Shown: positions 1 to 7,412, counted from the stretch's first letter. The stretch: DNA of 38,012 bases from Paenibacillus sabuli (GCF_014705605.1 NZ_JACXIZ010000056.1:1-38012); one strand, 5' to 3'. Notes: generated from the sequence alone by a model not told the origin. Numbers and translations are program-made.

Positions 1-219
1 CGTGCCGCGCAGCCTGGCCGCGCGGCACACCCGGGCGAGCTGCGCTCCGGTTCGGCGTCGGCGAGCCGTCAGTCGGGAGGCACTCGTCGCCCCGGCGCCA
101 AGGGCGGCGCGGACGACCGGGCGCCTGCCAAGTCCCGCCCGTCGAAGGCGGAGCGGGAGCGCGACCGCAAAAACAAAGGCGCGCCGAAGTGGCTGAAAAA
201 AAAGCGCGAGGAAGGGTAA
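1..219 (+). CDS. C-terminal tail of an unidentified basic protein (5' end outside window)
   Basis: Frame 1 is open from the left edge to TAA at 217-219. It encodes 72 residues that are very rich in Arg, Lys, Ala, Gly and Ser and end in KNKGAPKWLKKKREEG. There is no domain to recognise. Highly basic, disordered tails of this kind close DEAD-box RNA helicases and some other RNA-binding proteins of Paenibacillaceae, so a helicase tail is my best guess, but only by composition. A second frame that starts with ATG at position 2 is also open, but it has no ribosome binding site and ends inside this tail, so I treat it as a shadow. The next gene starts 22 bases downstream with its own ribosome binding site. 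Confidence 0.55.
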   Translation, partial: RAAQPGRAAHPGELRSGSASASRQSGGTRRPGAKGGADDRAPAKSRPSKAERERDRKNKGAPKWLKKKREEG

Positions 220-241
220 CCCCAAAAATCGGGAGGTCGCT

Positions 242-1924
242 ATGATTCGCTTATTCGAAACCAATGAAATTCGCGCAAGCAAAGCCTTGGACGGCCTGTG
301 GGATTTTGCGATCATGCCGCGCAAAGGAACGTTGCCTGCACGCTACACCCATCGTCTGCCGGTCCCGGGCTGCTGGGAGAATCATCCCGCGTTCCACACC
401 TACCAGGGAGCGGGCGCGTATCGCACGCGCGTGAAGGTCGGCGCGGGCGAGCCGAATTTGCGCTTCACGTTCAAGGGCGTAGGCCACACGGCTCGAGTGT
501 TTTTCGATGGCCGGGAGATTGCGACGCATTACAACGCCTACACCGCTTTTTCGGCCCTCGTCAAGAAGGTGTCTGCCGGCGAGCACGAGCTCGTCGTCGA
601 GGCGGACAATTCGTTTCACGAGGACTCGTCCTTGCACTTGCCCAACGACTACTATTCTTACGGCGGCATCACGCGGCCGGTCGTCCTGGAGGAAGTGCCG
701 GAGCTTTTTATCGAACGGCTGCAATTTACGCCGACGTACAGCGACGGCGCATGGGGCGCCGATATTCAGGCGGTTGTCGCCAATATCGGGCCCCGAGCGG
801 ACGATGTGCGGATTCGCTGCGAGCTGGCCGGTACGACATTCGAGCTGGACCAGGCGCGGGTGGAGCCAGGCCAAAGTCAGGTGCTGCGCGGCTATGCATC
901 CATCCCCGGCGCGGCGGCGTGGTCGTCCGCTTCGCCGGTCCTGTATGCCCTGAAGGCGCAGCTCTATGTCGGAGCCGAGGCGTCGCCGAGCGACGACCTG
1001 ATCGAGCGTGTCGGCTTCCGCATCGTCTCGACCGATGGCGGCAAGCTTCGACTCAACGGCGAGGAAGTGGTGCTGAAGGGGTTCAATCGTCACGAGGATC
1101 ATCCCCTCGTCGGCTCCGCCTTCCCGCTCGCGCTGATGGTGCAGGATCTTGATCTGATGGAGGAAATGGGCGCCAACGCCGTGCGCACCTCGCACTATCC
1201 CAATGACGAGCGGTTTCTCGATCTGTGCGACGAGCGCGGCATTTTCGTATGGGAGGAGAATCATGCGCGGGGCTTGTCCATTGCCGATATGCGACATCCC
1301 CGGTTCATCGAACAATGCGCGGACGTCAATCGGGAGATGGTCGAGCAGCATGTCAACCACCCGTCTATTGTCATTTGGGGCATTCTCAACGAGTGCGCCA
1401 GCGATTGCGAGGAGGGCAGGGCGCATTACGCCCGTCAATTCGAGCAGATCCGCAGCATGGACCACAGCCGGCCGCTGACGTTTGCCTCGCATCACCGGGA
1501 CCGTGAACTCTGCTTCGATCTGGCCGATATCGTGTCGTTCAACCTGTATCCCGGCTGGTACGGCGACGAAGACCCCGGCGAGCTGGTCGACGAGGCGCGC
1601 AAGTGGGCCCAGGTCGGCGGGACCGGCAAGCCGATCATCATGAGCGAATTCGGCGCCGACGGCTATTACGGATACCGGGACCCGACGCGCGTGCGCGGCA
1701 CGGAGGAGCGCCAAGCGGAGATTATCGGCGCTAACCTCGCTGCCTATACGGCACGCGACTACCTGTCGGGGATGTTCATTTGGCAATTCTGCGATTGCCG
1801 CGTCACCGAAGCGACAGGGTGGCTCCTCACCAGAGCCGGCACGCAGAACAGCAAGGGCATCGTCGACCGCTATCGCCGTCCGAAGCTGGCTTACGAGACG
1901 GTCAAGCGATTTTTCCAACCGTAA
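242..1924 (+). CDS. Glycoside hydrolase family 2 enzyme, beta-glucuronidase-like
   Basis: 560 residues, starting at ATG 242 behind GGGAGG at about 230-235. The order is that of GH2: an N-terminal jelly-roll sugar-binding domain (about 10-170, with the family pattern around GGITRPV), an immunoglobulin-like domain (about 175-270), and a TIM barrel (about 275-560). The proton donor is probably Glu384 in IWGILNE and the nucleophile Glu469 in IIMSEFGADG. The barrel also has GFNRHEDHPLVG and NAVRTSHYP, which are typical of the family. An N-x-K motif (Asn536-Ser-Lys538) near the C terminus matches the carboxylate-binding NxK of bacterial beta-glucuronidases, so glucuronide hydrolysis is favoured over beta-galactosidase activity. 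There is no signal peptide, so the enzyme is cytoplasmic. Length agrees with bacterial GUS (about 600). No sugar transporter is adjacent, so the physiological substrate is open. Confidence 0.88.
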   Translation: MIRLFETNEIRASKALDGLWDFAIMPRKGTLPARYTHRLPVPGCWENHPAFHTYQGAGAYRTRVKVGAGEPNLRFTFKGVGHTARVFFDGREIATHYNAYTAFSALVKKVSAGEHELVVEADNSFHEDSSLHLPNDYYSYGGITRPVVLEEVPELFIERLQFTPTYSDGAWGADIQAVVANIGPRADDVRIRCELAGTTFELDQARVEPGQSQVLRGYASIPGAAAWSSASPVLYALKAQLYVGAEASPSDDLIERVGFRIVSTDGGKLRLNGEEVVLKGFNRHEDHPLVGSAFPLALMVQDLDLMEEMGANAVRTSHYPNDERFLDLCDERGIFVWEENHARGLSIADMRHPRFIEQCADVNREMVEQHVNHPSIVIWGILNECASDCEEGRAHYARQFEQIRSMDHSRPLTFASHHRDRELCFDLADIVSFNLYPGWYGDEDPGELVDEARKWAQVGGTGKPIIMSEFGADGYYGYRDPTRVRGTEERQAEIIGANLAAYTARDYLSGMFIWQFCDCRVTEATGWLLTRAGTQNSKGIVDRYRRPKLAYETVKRFFQP

Positions 1925-1970
1925 CCTTCAAGGGCAGGAGCGTCTAAGCTTCCCCAATGGGGATGTCCGG

Positions 1971-2072
1971 GGATAACGCCGGCCCGAGCCGACTGTGGAG
2001 GTCCAAGGATGACGCTTCCGACCCGAACCGATTGTGTGGATGACGCTTTCGACCCGAGCCGACTGTAATGGA
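1971..2072. repeat. Three imperfect direct repeats (GACCCGAGCCGACTGT family)
   Basis: Three imperfect copies of a unit of about 31-37 bp begin near 1971, 2008 and 2039. Each has a core like GACCCGAGCCGACTGT (cores at 1981-1996, 2020-2035 and 2051-2066), and the last two cores are preceded by GGATGACGCTT(T/C)C. They lie just 3' of the glycosidase stop codon and encode nothing convincing. Function unknown. Confidence 0.6.
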
Positions 2073-2259
2073 CATGGGAGCCGCTTAGCGCCTTTTTTTG
2101 GCTTTCTTTCACGTGTAACGGTCATGAGCGACGCTTAGCGGGAATTATGGGCCGTGGAGCTGGCGGAAATGACTGCTAAGCGTCGCTGGTGTCCGTTAGA
2201 GCCGCGCGCGCGTTCGAATGGTGCGCTAAGCGTCGCTGGTGTTCGCAGGTGTCCATTAG
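2066..2259. repeat. Inverted and direct copies of a TAACGG...AGCGACGCTTAGC element
   Basis: Two forward arms (TAATGGACATGG...CGCTTAGCG at 2066-2090; TAACGGTCATGAGCGACGCTTAGCG at 2116-2140) face two reverse arms (2174-2198 and 2224-2259, reading GCTAAGCGTCGCTGGTGT... and ending GTCC(G/A)TTAG). The 2116 and 2174 arms are close inverted complements and could form a long stem. The TAACGGACA half-site also recurs in the palindromes at 6820-7003. A T-run at 2093-2099 follows the first arm and could terminate the glycosidase transcript, but no clean hairpin precedes it. Confidence 0.6.
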
Positions 2260-2282
2260 AGCTGCTAATCGCCTAAATCCGA

Positions 2283-2819
2283 TCAAGCTTGGGCCGGTAC
2301 GTACGTCAGCCTGATCACCTGCTCGCCGATGCGATCGCTCGCCACGAGGCGAAGCGGCGGCCGCGGACCGGCGAAGAACGGGGTGCCGTGACCGAGCACG
2401 ACCGGATGGAGATAGATTCGGTACTCGTCGATGAGCCCGAGCTCCGAGAGGCTGTGCGCCAACGCCGGCCCTGCGACTTCGATCTCTCCTTCATGCTGCT
2501 GCTTCAGCTCGAGCACGGCCGCTGCGAGATCGCCTTCGAGCAGGGCGGCATTCGGTCCGAGCGCCTTCAGCGTCCTCGATACGACCCACTTCGGGTTGCG
2601 CTGCCACGCCGCTGCGTATTCCCGCTCATCCGCGTCCCATTCCGCCTGATCTGTGTCCCAATATTGCATGATCTCGTACATGCGGCGCCCATAGAGGCTG
2701 CCCGCTATGCCGCGCGTATCGTCGATGAAATGACGGAACAGGACGGGATCGGGCCGAAACGCCATATGGTCCACGAAGCCGTCCAGCGACTGATTCAATC
2801 CAAACACGAGCTTGGCCAT
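2283..2819 (-). CDS. Dihydrofolate reductase family protein (RibD C-terminal-like)
   Basis: 178 residues, from ATG at 2819. An upstream in-frame ATG (2864) exists, but the homologous part starts at MAKLVFGLNQSLDGFVDH, and GGAGGTG sits 10 bases before 2819, so this start is preferred. The pattern LNQSLDGFV near residue 8, then a GRRMYEIMQYW segment, and a C-terminal DEYRIYLHPVVLGHGTPFF are hallmarks of the RibD_C/DHFR-like fold, which binds NADPH. Members related to YwjB/YyaP are mostly uncharacterised reductases, so the substrate cannot be named. It is the last gene of a leftward cluster with an ECF sigma factor and an AHSA1 protein; the gap to the AHSA1 gene is 87 bases. Confidence 0.82.
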   Translation of the reverse strand: MAKLVFGLNQSLDGFVDHMAFRPDPVLFRHFIDDTRGIAGSLYGRRMYEIMQYWDTDQAEWDADEREYAAAWQRNPKWVVSRTLKALGPNAALLEGDLAAAVLELKQQHEGEIEVAGPALAHSLSELGLIDEYRIYLHPVVLGHGTPFFAGPRPPLRLVASDRIGEQVIRLTYVPAQA

Positions 2820-2906
2820 GTGTCTGCCACACCTCCATATTGATCTCGCCCGGCGTCCGCTCAAGAACCGACGCCAAAGGCGGTTCGTTTTCAGACACGG
2901 TTCGAC

Positions 2907-3335
2907 TTAGCCGAGCGACTCCGTATAGCTCTTGAAGTTGTCCATAATCGCCTGCCAGCCTGCCTGCTGCATGTCGACGGAATGGGTGCTTTCCGCGTCG
3001 AACGTCTCGACTACTTTCGTTTCATTTCCCTGCGGCGTGAAGGTGATGTCCACCTTTCTTCCGTCCCCGATCGTGTAGGAAATCTGCTCATGCAACTTCA
3101 CGACGTCATACACACCATAGAAATCAAAGCCCATGCTGCCGTCCTTCGCTTCCATCCGGGTTAAAAACTTGCCGCCGACCCGCAGATCGTTCTCCGCCCT
3201 GGGCGCATGCCAGTCGTCCGAGGCCTGGTTCCATTTCGTAATGTGCTGCGGCTCGGTCCAACTTTTCCACACTTGCTCGACAGGAGCCTGAATGTCGGCT
3301 TGCACGGTTACTTTCGTCGGTTGATTCGTTTCCAC
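2907..3335 (-). CDS. SRPBCC / AHSA1-family protein
   Basis: 142 residues, starting at GTG 3335 with AGAGAGGA about 10 bases upstream. Features of the START-like SRPBCC fold are clear: an N-terminal strand followed by IQAPVEQVWKSWTEPQHITKWN, the central VGGKFLTRMEAKDG and FYGVYDVVKLHEQI, and a C-terminal helix beginning GWQAIMDNFKSYTE. The fold forms a hydrophobic cavity for small ligands. The AHSA1 name comes from the eukaryotic Hsp90 co-chaperone Aha1, but bacterial members are generally of unknown function. The length is normal for single-domain members. The gene starts 60 bases downstream of the ECF sigma gene and is probably cotranscribed with it; this sigma plus SRPBCC/DHFR combination recurs in Gram-positive genomes. 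Confidence 0.85.
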   Translation of the reverse strand: METNQPTKVTVQADIQAPVEQVWKSWTEPQHITKWNQASDDWHAPRAENDLRVGGKFLTRMEAKDGSMGFDFYGVYDVVKLHEQISYTIGDGRKVDITFTPQGNETKVVETFDAESTHSVDMQQAGWQAIMDNFKSYTESLG

Positions 3336-3395
3336 TTGGCAAACATCCTCTCTGGTTTGGACTTCACAACTATAGACGAAACCAATCCGCGAAAT

Positions 3396-4352
3396 TCATC
3401 GGTGAATGCGTTCCGGTAGGCCAAAACGGGAAAATAATTTTTGGTGAATGAAATTTTGAACGTGGAGGATCTTGTTATCCCTCACTTCCAGCATGTGAAT
3501 CCCCCATGGCACCAAGCCGTCCGCTTCCTTGTCCGGCATATATTGCGCCAACGCAGGATAACCGCCATTCGCCGAAATGGGCAGAAACCGCGATCCCTCG
3601 CAATGCCCGCGCGTGAGCGTAAAGAACTGGAACAAATCTTCTTTGCCGCGCACCCACATCGGAAAAGGCGGCATTGACATCTGACCTTCCTCGTGAAACA
3701 AGGCGACCAGGGCGTTGATATCAAATTGTTCGAAGGCTTCTACGTAACGCGCGAGCAATTCCTGATCGGGCGCCTCTTCATTCACGCTGAATGCATCGGA
3801 GCTTTGTTGTTCCCGTTCCAATGTTGCTCTGGCTCTCTGCAAGGCGCTGTTCACCGCTGCAGGCGACATGCCCAGCGTCTCGGCAATTTCTTTGGCAGAC
3901 CATTCGAATACATCCTTCAATAGGATCGCCGCGCGTTGACGGGGAGGCAAGAGCTGCAGGAGGGTAACGAAACAGATATGCAGCGTATCTCTACGGAAGA
4001 AAACTTGCTCGGGTTGATTGGAGAAATCAGGCGCCGGCCAAATCCATGACTCGTCAGGCAGCACCTCGCGAGGTTCTACAATCGTTTGCGCAGGGCCGGA
4101 TAGGTCAATGGGGCGAACGCGGCGTTTCGCTTGTCGCAGCTTGTCCAGGCATAGATTGGATGCGATCCGATAGACCCATGTCTTAAAGGAAGACTCCTGC
4201 CGGAAGGCATCCCAGCCTTGCCATACGCGAATGAACGTTTCTTGTACGGCATCGTCTGCATCATCGATAGAGCCCAGCATCCGATAACAATACGAGGTTA
4301 ATTCGGGCTTCAAATCGTCGAATAACCGGAGTGGTTGCGCGGTTTCGTTCAC
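3396..4352 (-). CDS. ECF-type sigma-70 factor with C-terminal SnoaL-like domain (SigG/SigJ-like)
   Basis: 318 residues, from GTG 4352 with AAGGAG 8 bases upstream. Region sigma2 (about 10-80) has YCYRMLGSIDDADDAVQETF and the -10 recognition part FKTWVYRIASNLCLDKLR. Region sigma4 (about 130-185) has LPPRQRAAILLKDVFEWSAKEIAETLGMSPAAVNSALQRAR split over a helix-turn-helix. After residue 195 comes a SnoaL/NTF2-like domain (ELLARYVEAFEQFDINALVALF...) running to the end. Such tails are known in SigJ (ECF41) and SigG-like groups, where the domain takes over control from a separate anti-sigma factor; none is encoded next door. Target genes probably include the two downstream genes, but no promoter consensus can be proven here. 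Confidence 0.9.
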   Translation of the reverse strand: MNETAQPLRLFDDLKPELTSYCYRMLGSIDDADDAVQETFIRVWQGWDAFRQESSFKTWVYRIASNLCLDKLRQAKRRVRPIDLSGPAQTIVEPREVLPDESWIWPAPDFSNQPEQVFFRRDTLHICFVTLLQLLPPRQRAAILLKDVFEWSAKEIAETLGMSPAAVNSALQRARATLEREQQSSDAFSVNEEAPDQELLARYVEAFEQFDINALVALFHEEGQMSMPPFPMWVRGKEDLFQFFTLTRGHCEGSRFLPISANGGYPALAQYMPDKEADGLVPWGIHMLEVRDNKILHVQNFIHQKLFSRFGLPERIHR

Positions 4353-4392
4353 TGCGGCATCTCCTTTGGCTTCTCAAGTATCTTCTAATTTT

Positions 4393-4422
4393 ATCATACC
4401 TATTGAAGTATTCGTTTGTACA
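4393..4422 (-). promoter_or_regulatory. Possible promoter of the ECF sigma gene
   Basis: Reading leftward, TGTACA (4422-4417) and TATGAT (4398-4393) are separated by 18 bases and lie 40 bases upstream of the GTG start, in the AT-rich gap between the divergent sigma and ecsA genes. The -35 box is weak (4 of 6). An ECF-type autoregulated promoter is equally possible. Confidence 0.3.
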
Positions 4423-4474
4423 CAAAAAAGTGGAGCTATAAATGGCGAGGGTTCACCGGAAAATGCGGGAAAAT

Positions 4475-4504
4475 TTGGGCGTGTGGCGATAGCTCATGTA
4501 TAAT
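4475..4504 (+). promoter_or_regulatory. Probable sigma-A promoter of ecsAB
   Basis: A perfect -10 hexamer TATAAT lies at 4499-4504, 24 bases upstream of the ecsA ATG. The best -35 is TTGGGC (4475-4480) with an 18-base spacer, matching only the TTG half of the consensus. Confidence 0.5.
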
Positions 4505-4528
4505 GAAGGGTGAGGTGATCGGAGCAAT

Positions 4529-5287
4529 ATGGATACGGTGCTTGAAGTCAAGCAATTAACAGGCGGATACAGTCCGCGCAGGCCGGTGCTGCACGAGCTG
4601 AGCTTCGACGTGCGTCCGGGCGAGATGGTCGGCCTGCTCGGCCTCAACGGAGCGGGCAAAAGTACGATCATCAAGCATGTGCTCGGTCTGATGAAGCCGC
4701 ATCGCGGCGAGGTCATGATTCGCGGCGTCTCGCTGGAGCAGGATCCGCAGACCTATCGGTCCTCCTACGGTTACGTGCCGGAGACGCCGGTACTGTACGA
4801 CGAGCTCACGGTCAGCGAGCACCTGCGACTCGGGGGGATGGCCTATGACGTGGCCGAGCCAGACTATCGCGCGCGCAGCGAACGGCTGCTGCGCGAGTTC
4901 AATATGACGCCGAAGCGCGAGGCGTTCTCCGGCCATCTATCCAAGGGGATGAAGCAGAAAGTCATGATCATGAACGCGCTGCTGCCCGAGCCGCCGCTGT
5001 ACATGATCGACGAGCCGTTCCTCGGGCTTGACCCGCTCGGCATTCGCTCGCTGCTGGAGCGGCTCGTGCAGGTCAAGGAGGCCGGCGCGGCGGTGCTGAT
5101 GAGCTCCCATATCCTGGCGACGCTGGAGACGTACTGCGACCGCTTCCTGGTGCTGCATCACGGGCGGCTGGTGGCGCAGGGGACGCTGGACGACGTACGG
5201 CGCGCGGCGGCAGGTGAGCCGGATACGCTGGAGGAGGCCTTCTACCGGCTGGTCAGCGAGGAGGGCGGAGATGGACCGCTCGCTTAG
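4529..5287 (+). CDS. ecsA: ABC transporter ATP-binding protein EcsA
   Basis: 252 residues, starting at ATG 4529 behind GGAG. Walker A is GLNGAGKST (about residues 37-45), the signature is LSKGMKQK, and Walker B is LYMIDEP, followed by SSHILATLE with the switch histidine. The KGMKQK form of the signature, EDEL-type Q-loop region and the partner gene overlapping by 17 bases identify the EcsA/EcsB system. In Bacillus subtilis and relatives ecs affects exoprotein secretion, competence and regulated intramembrane proteolysis by RasP, apparently by exporting or clearing peptides. The protein works at the inner face of the membrane with EcsB. A third gene, ecsC, is absent here. Confidence 0.88.
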   Translation: MDTVLEVKQLTGGYSPRRPVLHELSFDVRPGEMVGLLGLNGAGKSTIIKHVLGLMKPHRGEVMIRGVSLEQDPQTYRSSYGYVPETPVLYDELTVSEHLRLGGMAYDVAEPDYRARSERLLREFNMTPKREAFSGHLSKGMKQKVMIMNALLPEPPLYMIDEPFLGLDPLGIRSLLERLVQVKEAGAAVLMSSHILATLETYCDRFLVLHHGRLVAQGTLDDVRRAAAGEPDTLEEAFYRLVSEEGGDGPLA

Positions 5288-6521
5288 CGCGCTGTGGGCG
5301 CAGCGGTCGGCGGCCTTCCGCAAGGAGGTCGCGCCCTATTTGCAATATATGGCGCAGAGCGGCTTTCCCGGCTTCGTCGTGCTGCTGCTGATCGTGCTCA
5401 TGATCGGCTACGCCGGCCTGCTGCGGGACATGCCGCCGCAGCTGCCGCTCGTGCCGATCGGCGTCGCCGTGCTGACGCCGATCGTCGCCTGGAGCCCGCT
5501 GCGCACTTGGCTGCTGCCGCCGGACCTGGTCTTCCTGGCACCGCGCGAGCCCGGCATGCCCGTCTATTTGCGGCGTTCGCGGCGACGCGGTCTCGTGCCG
5601 GGTATGCTGGCCTTGTGCGCGGCGTTGGCCTTGTATTGGCCGCTCTGCCGCGCGGCCGGACTCGACGTGCCGTGGGGGCCGGCTGCGGCGGGGCTGCTCG
5701 CCCTGCTCAAGGCGCTGCAGACAGCGGGCGCCTGGCGCGAGCGGCAGCTGGCTTGGCCGGGAGCCAGACGCCTGCTGCGTCTCTTGCGCTGGGTCCTGAC
5801 GGCAGCCGCGCTGACGGCGCTACTGACGCAGCCGCTCTGGCTGACGGCCGGCTTTGCCGCGCTGCTGGCGGCGCTCTATGCCGCGGCCGCGCAGCTGCCG
5901 CAGCGCCACGGCATGCCCTGGGAGCGGCTGGTGGCGGAGGAGGCGCGGACGCGGCGCGGCTGGTACCGCTTCTTCGGCGCATTCATCGACGTGCCCGTGC
6001 TGCCCGCCCGCGTCTCGCGCCGCCCTTACCTGGCCTGGCTAGGCGCGCGCGTGGCGTATCGGCATGCGGCGGCATACCGCTACCTGCTGACGCTCACGCT
6101 GACCCGGACCGAGCTGGGCGGCATCCTCCTGCGGCTGACGGCGCTCGGTGCGCTGACCGGCTATCTGACCGGCGCTGCGCCGCTGCTCGGCGGCTGGGGA
6201 GCAGGCGCGGTCTACCTGCTGTTCGTGCTGATCGTCGCCGTCCAGGTCGGGGCGCTGCGACAGGCGCACCGGCACTCGATCTGGCGTCATCTGTACCCCT
6301 TGCCCGAGCGCGGTCGCGAGCAGGCGCTGCTGCTGCTTGCCAGGCTCGCGACGGGCGCGGGCGCCCTGCTGATGTGGTTGCCGATGGGAGCGGCGTTGAC
6401 GCTGCGGCACGGCTTGGCCGCGCCAGCCGGCGCGGCGCTGCTGCTCGCGGCCGCTTACGTGCTGCTGCTCCATCCCCGGCGCCTGCGCGCGGCGATTCGC
6501 CGCGACGAGGAGGAAGGGTGA
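5271..6521 (+). CDS. ecsB: ABC transporter permease EcsB
   Basis: 416 residues, from ATG 5271, inside the last codons of ecsA, with GAGGAGGGCGGAG just before it. An in-frame ATG at 5214 would lengthen the overlap and lacks homologous sequence. The N terminus has the EcsB-like WAQRSAAFRKEVAPYLQYM segment, followed by strongly hydrophobic stretches at about 33-50, 58-75, 108-128, 140-152, 180-205, 280-320 and 360-400, consistent with a polytopic permease. Codon use is extremely GC-rich at third positions, and Leu/Ala dominate. It forms the transmembrane half of the Ecs transporter. The stop codon is followed within two bases by the first 97-bp palindromic repeat, whose hairpin may end transcription. 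Confidence 0.85.
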   Translation: MDRSLSALWAQRSAAFRKEVAPYLQYMAQSGFPGFVVLLLIVLMIGYAGLLRDMPPQLPLVPIGVAVLTPIVAWSPLRTWLLPPDLVFLAPREPGMPVYLRRSRRRGLVPGMLALCAALALYWPLCRAAGLDVPWGPAAAGLLALLKALQTAGAWRERQLAWPGARRLLRLLRWVLTAAALTALLTQPLWLTAGFAALLAALYAAAAQLPQRHGMPWERLVAEEARTRRGWYRFFGAFIDVPVLPARVSRRPYLAWLGARVAYRHAAAYRYLLTLTLTRTELGGILLRLTALGALTGYLTGAAPLLGGWGAGAVYLLFVLIVAVQVGALRQAHRHSIWRHLYPLPERGREQALLLLARLATGAGALLMWLPMGAALTLRHGLAAPAGAALLLAAAYVLLLHPRRLRAAIRRDEEEG

Positions 6522-6522
6522 G

Positions 6523-6777
6523 CTAGATTTCTCGGAACGAAACTTGTGTCGCCGTTAAAAGACGGCGCACTCGTTTCGCCTTGAAATCATAGAAAGTATA
6601 TGGCTTGCTCTATACTTGTCTAGATTTCTCGGAACGAAACGAACTCGGCCACAAAAAGACAGCCTCGCCGTTTCGCCTTGAAATCATAGAAAGTATAGGA
6701 CTTGCTCTATACTTGTCTAGATTTCTCGGAACGAAACTTGTGTCGCCGTTAAAAGACGGCGCACTCGTTTCGCCTTG
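6523..6777. repeat. Tandem array of three 97-bp palindromic units
   Basis: Three units (6523-6600, 6611-6697, 6708-6777) repeat with a 97-bp period. Each is one long imperfect palindrome: TATACTTGTCTAGATTTC and CGAAAC...CGCCGT on the left are mirrored by ACGGCG...GTTTCG and GAAATCATAGAAAGTATA on the right, with a loop such as TAAAAG. The 10-base linkers between units are nearly the same (TGGCTTGCTC, GGACTTGCTC). The middle unit has a different apical sequence but keeps the outer arms. The first unit lacks its outer left arm because it abuts the ecsB stop, and the third lacks its outer right arm. Confidence 0.85.
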
Positions 6778-6819
6778 ACCGATTCGTGTGAGCTGTCAAT
6801 CGACCGAGCCTGTGATCGA

Positions 6820-7003
6820 TAACGGACAGAAATGACCGTTACAACGCCGATTGTCGGTTATGCGAATTGTAACGGACACATTTGACCGTTAGCGGGCTCG
6901 AGCGTCCGCGTTCATGCCAAATTCTCGGTGTAACGGACAAAAATGTCCGTAAGAATGGCGATCCCAACTGAAAACAAGCGCTAACGGACAAAAATGTCCG
7001 CTA
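6820..7003. repeat. Four spaced copies of a TAACGGACA-N4-TGTCCGTTA palindrome
   Basis: Copies lie at 6820-6841, 6870-6891, 6931-6952 and 6982-7003, spaced 50, 61 and 51 bases. The two downstream copies contain the perfect CGGACAAAAATGTCCG; the first two are interrupted by a TGTCC to TGACC change in the right arm. The sequences between copies are unrelated. Each could be an operator-like dyad or a small hairpin; no gene is present. Confidence 0.75.
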
Positions 7004-7040
7004 GGTATAGAATCCCGCACCGCGGCTGGTCTCACTTCTC

Positions 7041-7111
7041 AATACTTGTCTAGATTTCTCGGAACGAAACTTGCGTCGCCGTTAAAAGACGGCGACACTC
7101 GTTTCGCCTTG
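7041..7111. repeat. Fourth, isolated copy of the palindromic repeat
   Basis: This copy has the same ATACTTGTCTAGATTTCTCGG left arm and the CGAAAC...CGCCGT / ACGGCG...GTTTCG stem as the 6523-6777 array, but stands 264 bases away. Relative to unit 1 it carries TTGCGTCGCC and GGCGACACTC, which lengthen the perfect stem by restoring pairing. The outer right arm is missing. Confidence 0.8.
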
Positions 7112-7120
7112 CTCGGGCAC

Positions 7121-7149
7121 AAAAAAGCCGGCGGATCCGATCCGCCGGC
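7121..7149 (-). terminator. Rho-independent terminator for the leftward aminotransferase
   Basis: A perfect GCCGGCGGAT / ATCCGCCGGC dyad (7127-7149) is followed, read leftward, by six T residues (7126-7121). It is about 260 bases beyond the aminotransferase stop, on the far side of the 52-bp repeats, so those repeats would be transcribed as 3' untranslated RNA. Confidence 0.8.
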
Positions 7150-7160
7150 CTGCCCCTTTC

Positions 7161-7368
7161 GAGCAATAGCGCTACTTTTTCACGCTAATGCCGACTCGCT
7201 GAGCCGCCTCCTGAGCAATAACGCCACTTTTTCAAGCTAATGCCGCCTCGTTGAGCCGCCTCCTGAGCAATAACGCCACTTTTTCATGCTACTGCCACCG
7301 TCCTGCGCTCCGTCCCGCGCAATAGCGCCACATTCTCGCTCTAATGCCGCCGTGGCGAGCTCCGGCCC
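7161..7368. repeat. Four tandem 52-bp repeats
   Basis: Units begin at 7161, 7213, 7265 and 7317, an exact 52-base period. The consensus starts GAGCAATAACGCCACTTTTT, then C-GCTAATGCCGCC and a GAGCCGCCTCCT-like end. Units 2 and 3 are the most alike, and unit 4 is the most diverged. 52 is not a multiple of three, and no reading frame is kept, so the array is not coding. It lies directly 3' of the aminotransferase gene and ends about 45 bases from its stop codon. Confidence 0.85.
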
Positions 7369-7412
7369 GTTTTGCTCCGCGGGCGGAATGCGTCTCTCGA
7401 GGTGGGTGCGGC

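Noticed and set aside
251-1918. A 555-codon minus-strand frame opposite the GH2 gene
   Set aside because: The plus-strand product is a complete GH2 enzyme with catalytic residues. The reverse frame is His/Arg/Ala-rich without any family features and comes from high third-position GC.
5294-6526. A 410-codon plus-strand frame overlapping ecsB in another phase
   Set aside because: It consists of Ala/Arg/Gly runs expected from shifted reading of GC-rich codons; the EcsB frame has membrane segments and a ribosome site.
6523-7368. A CRISPR array
   Set aside because: The repeats are of three different kinds, the 97-bp and 52-bp units have no unique spacers of constant length, and there are no cas genes nearby.
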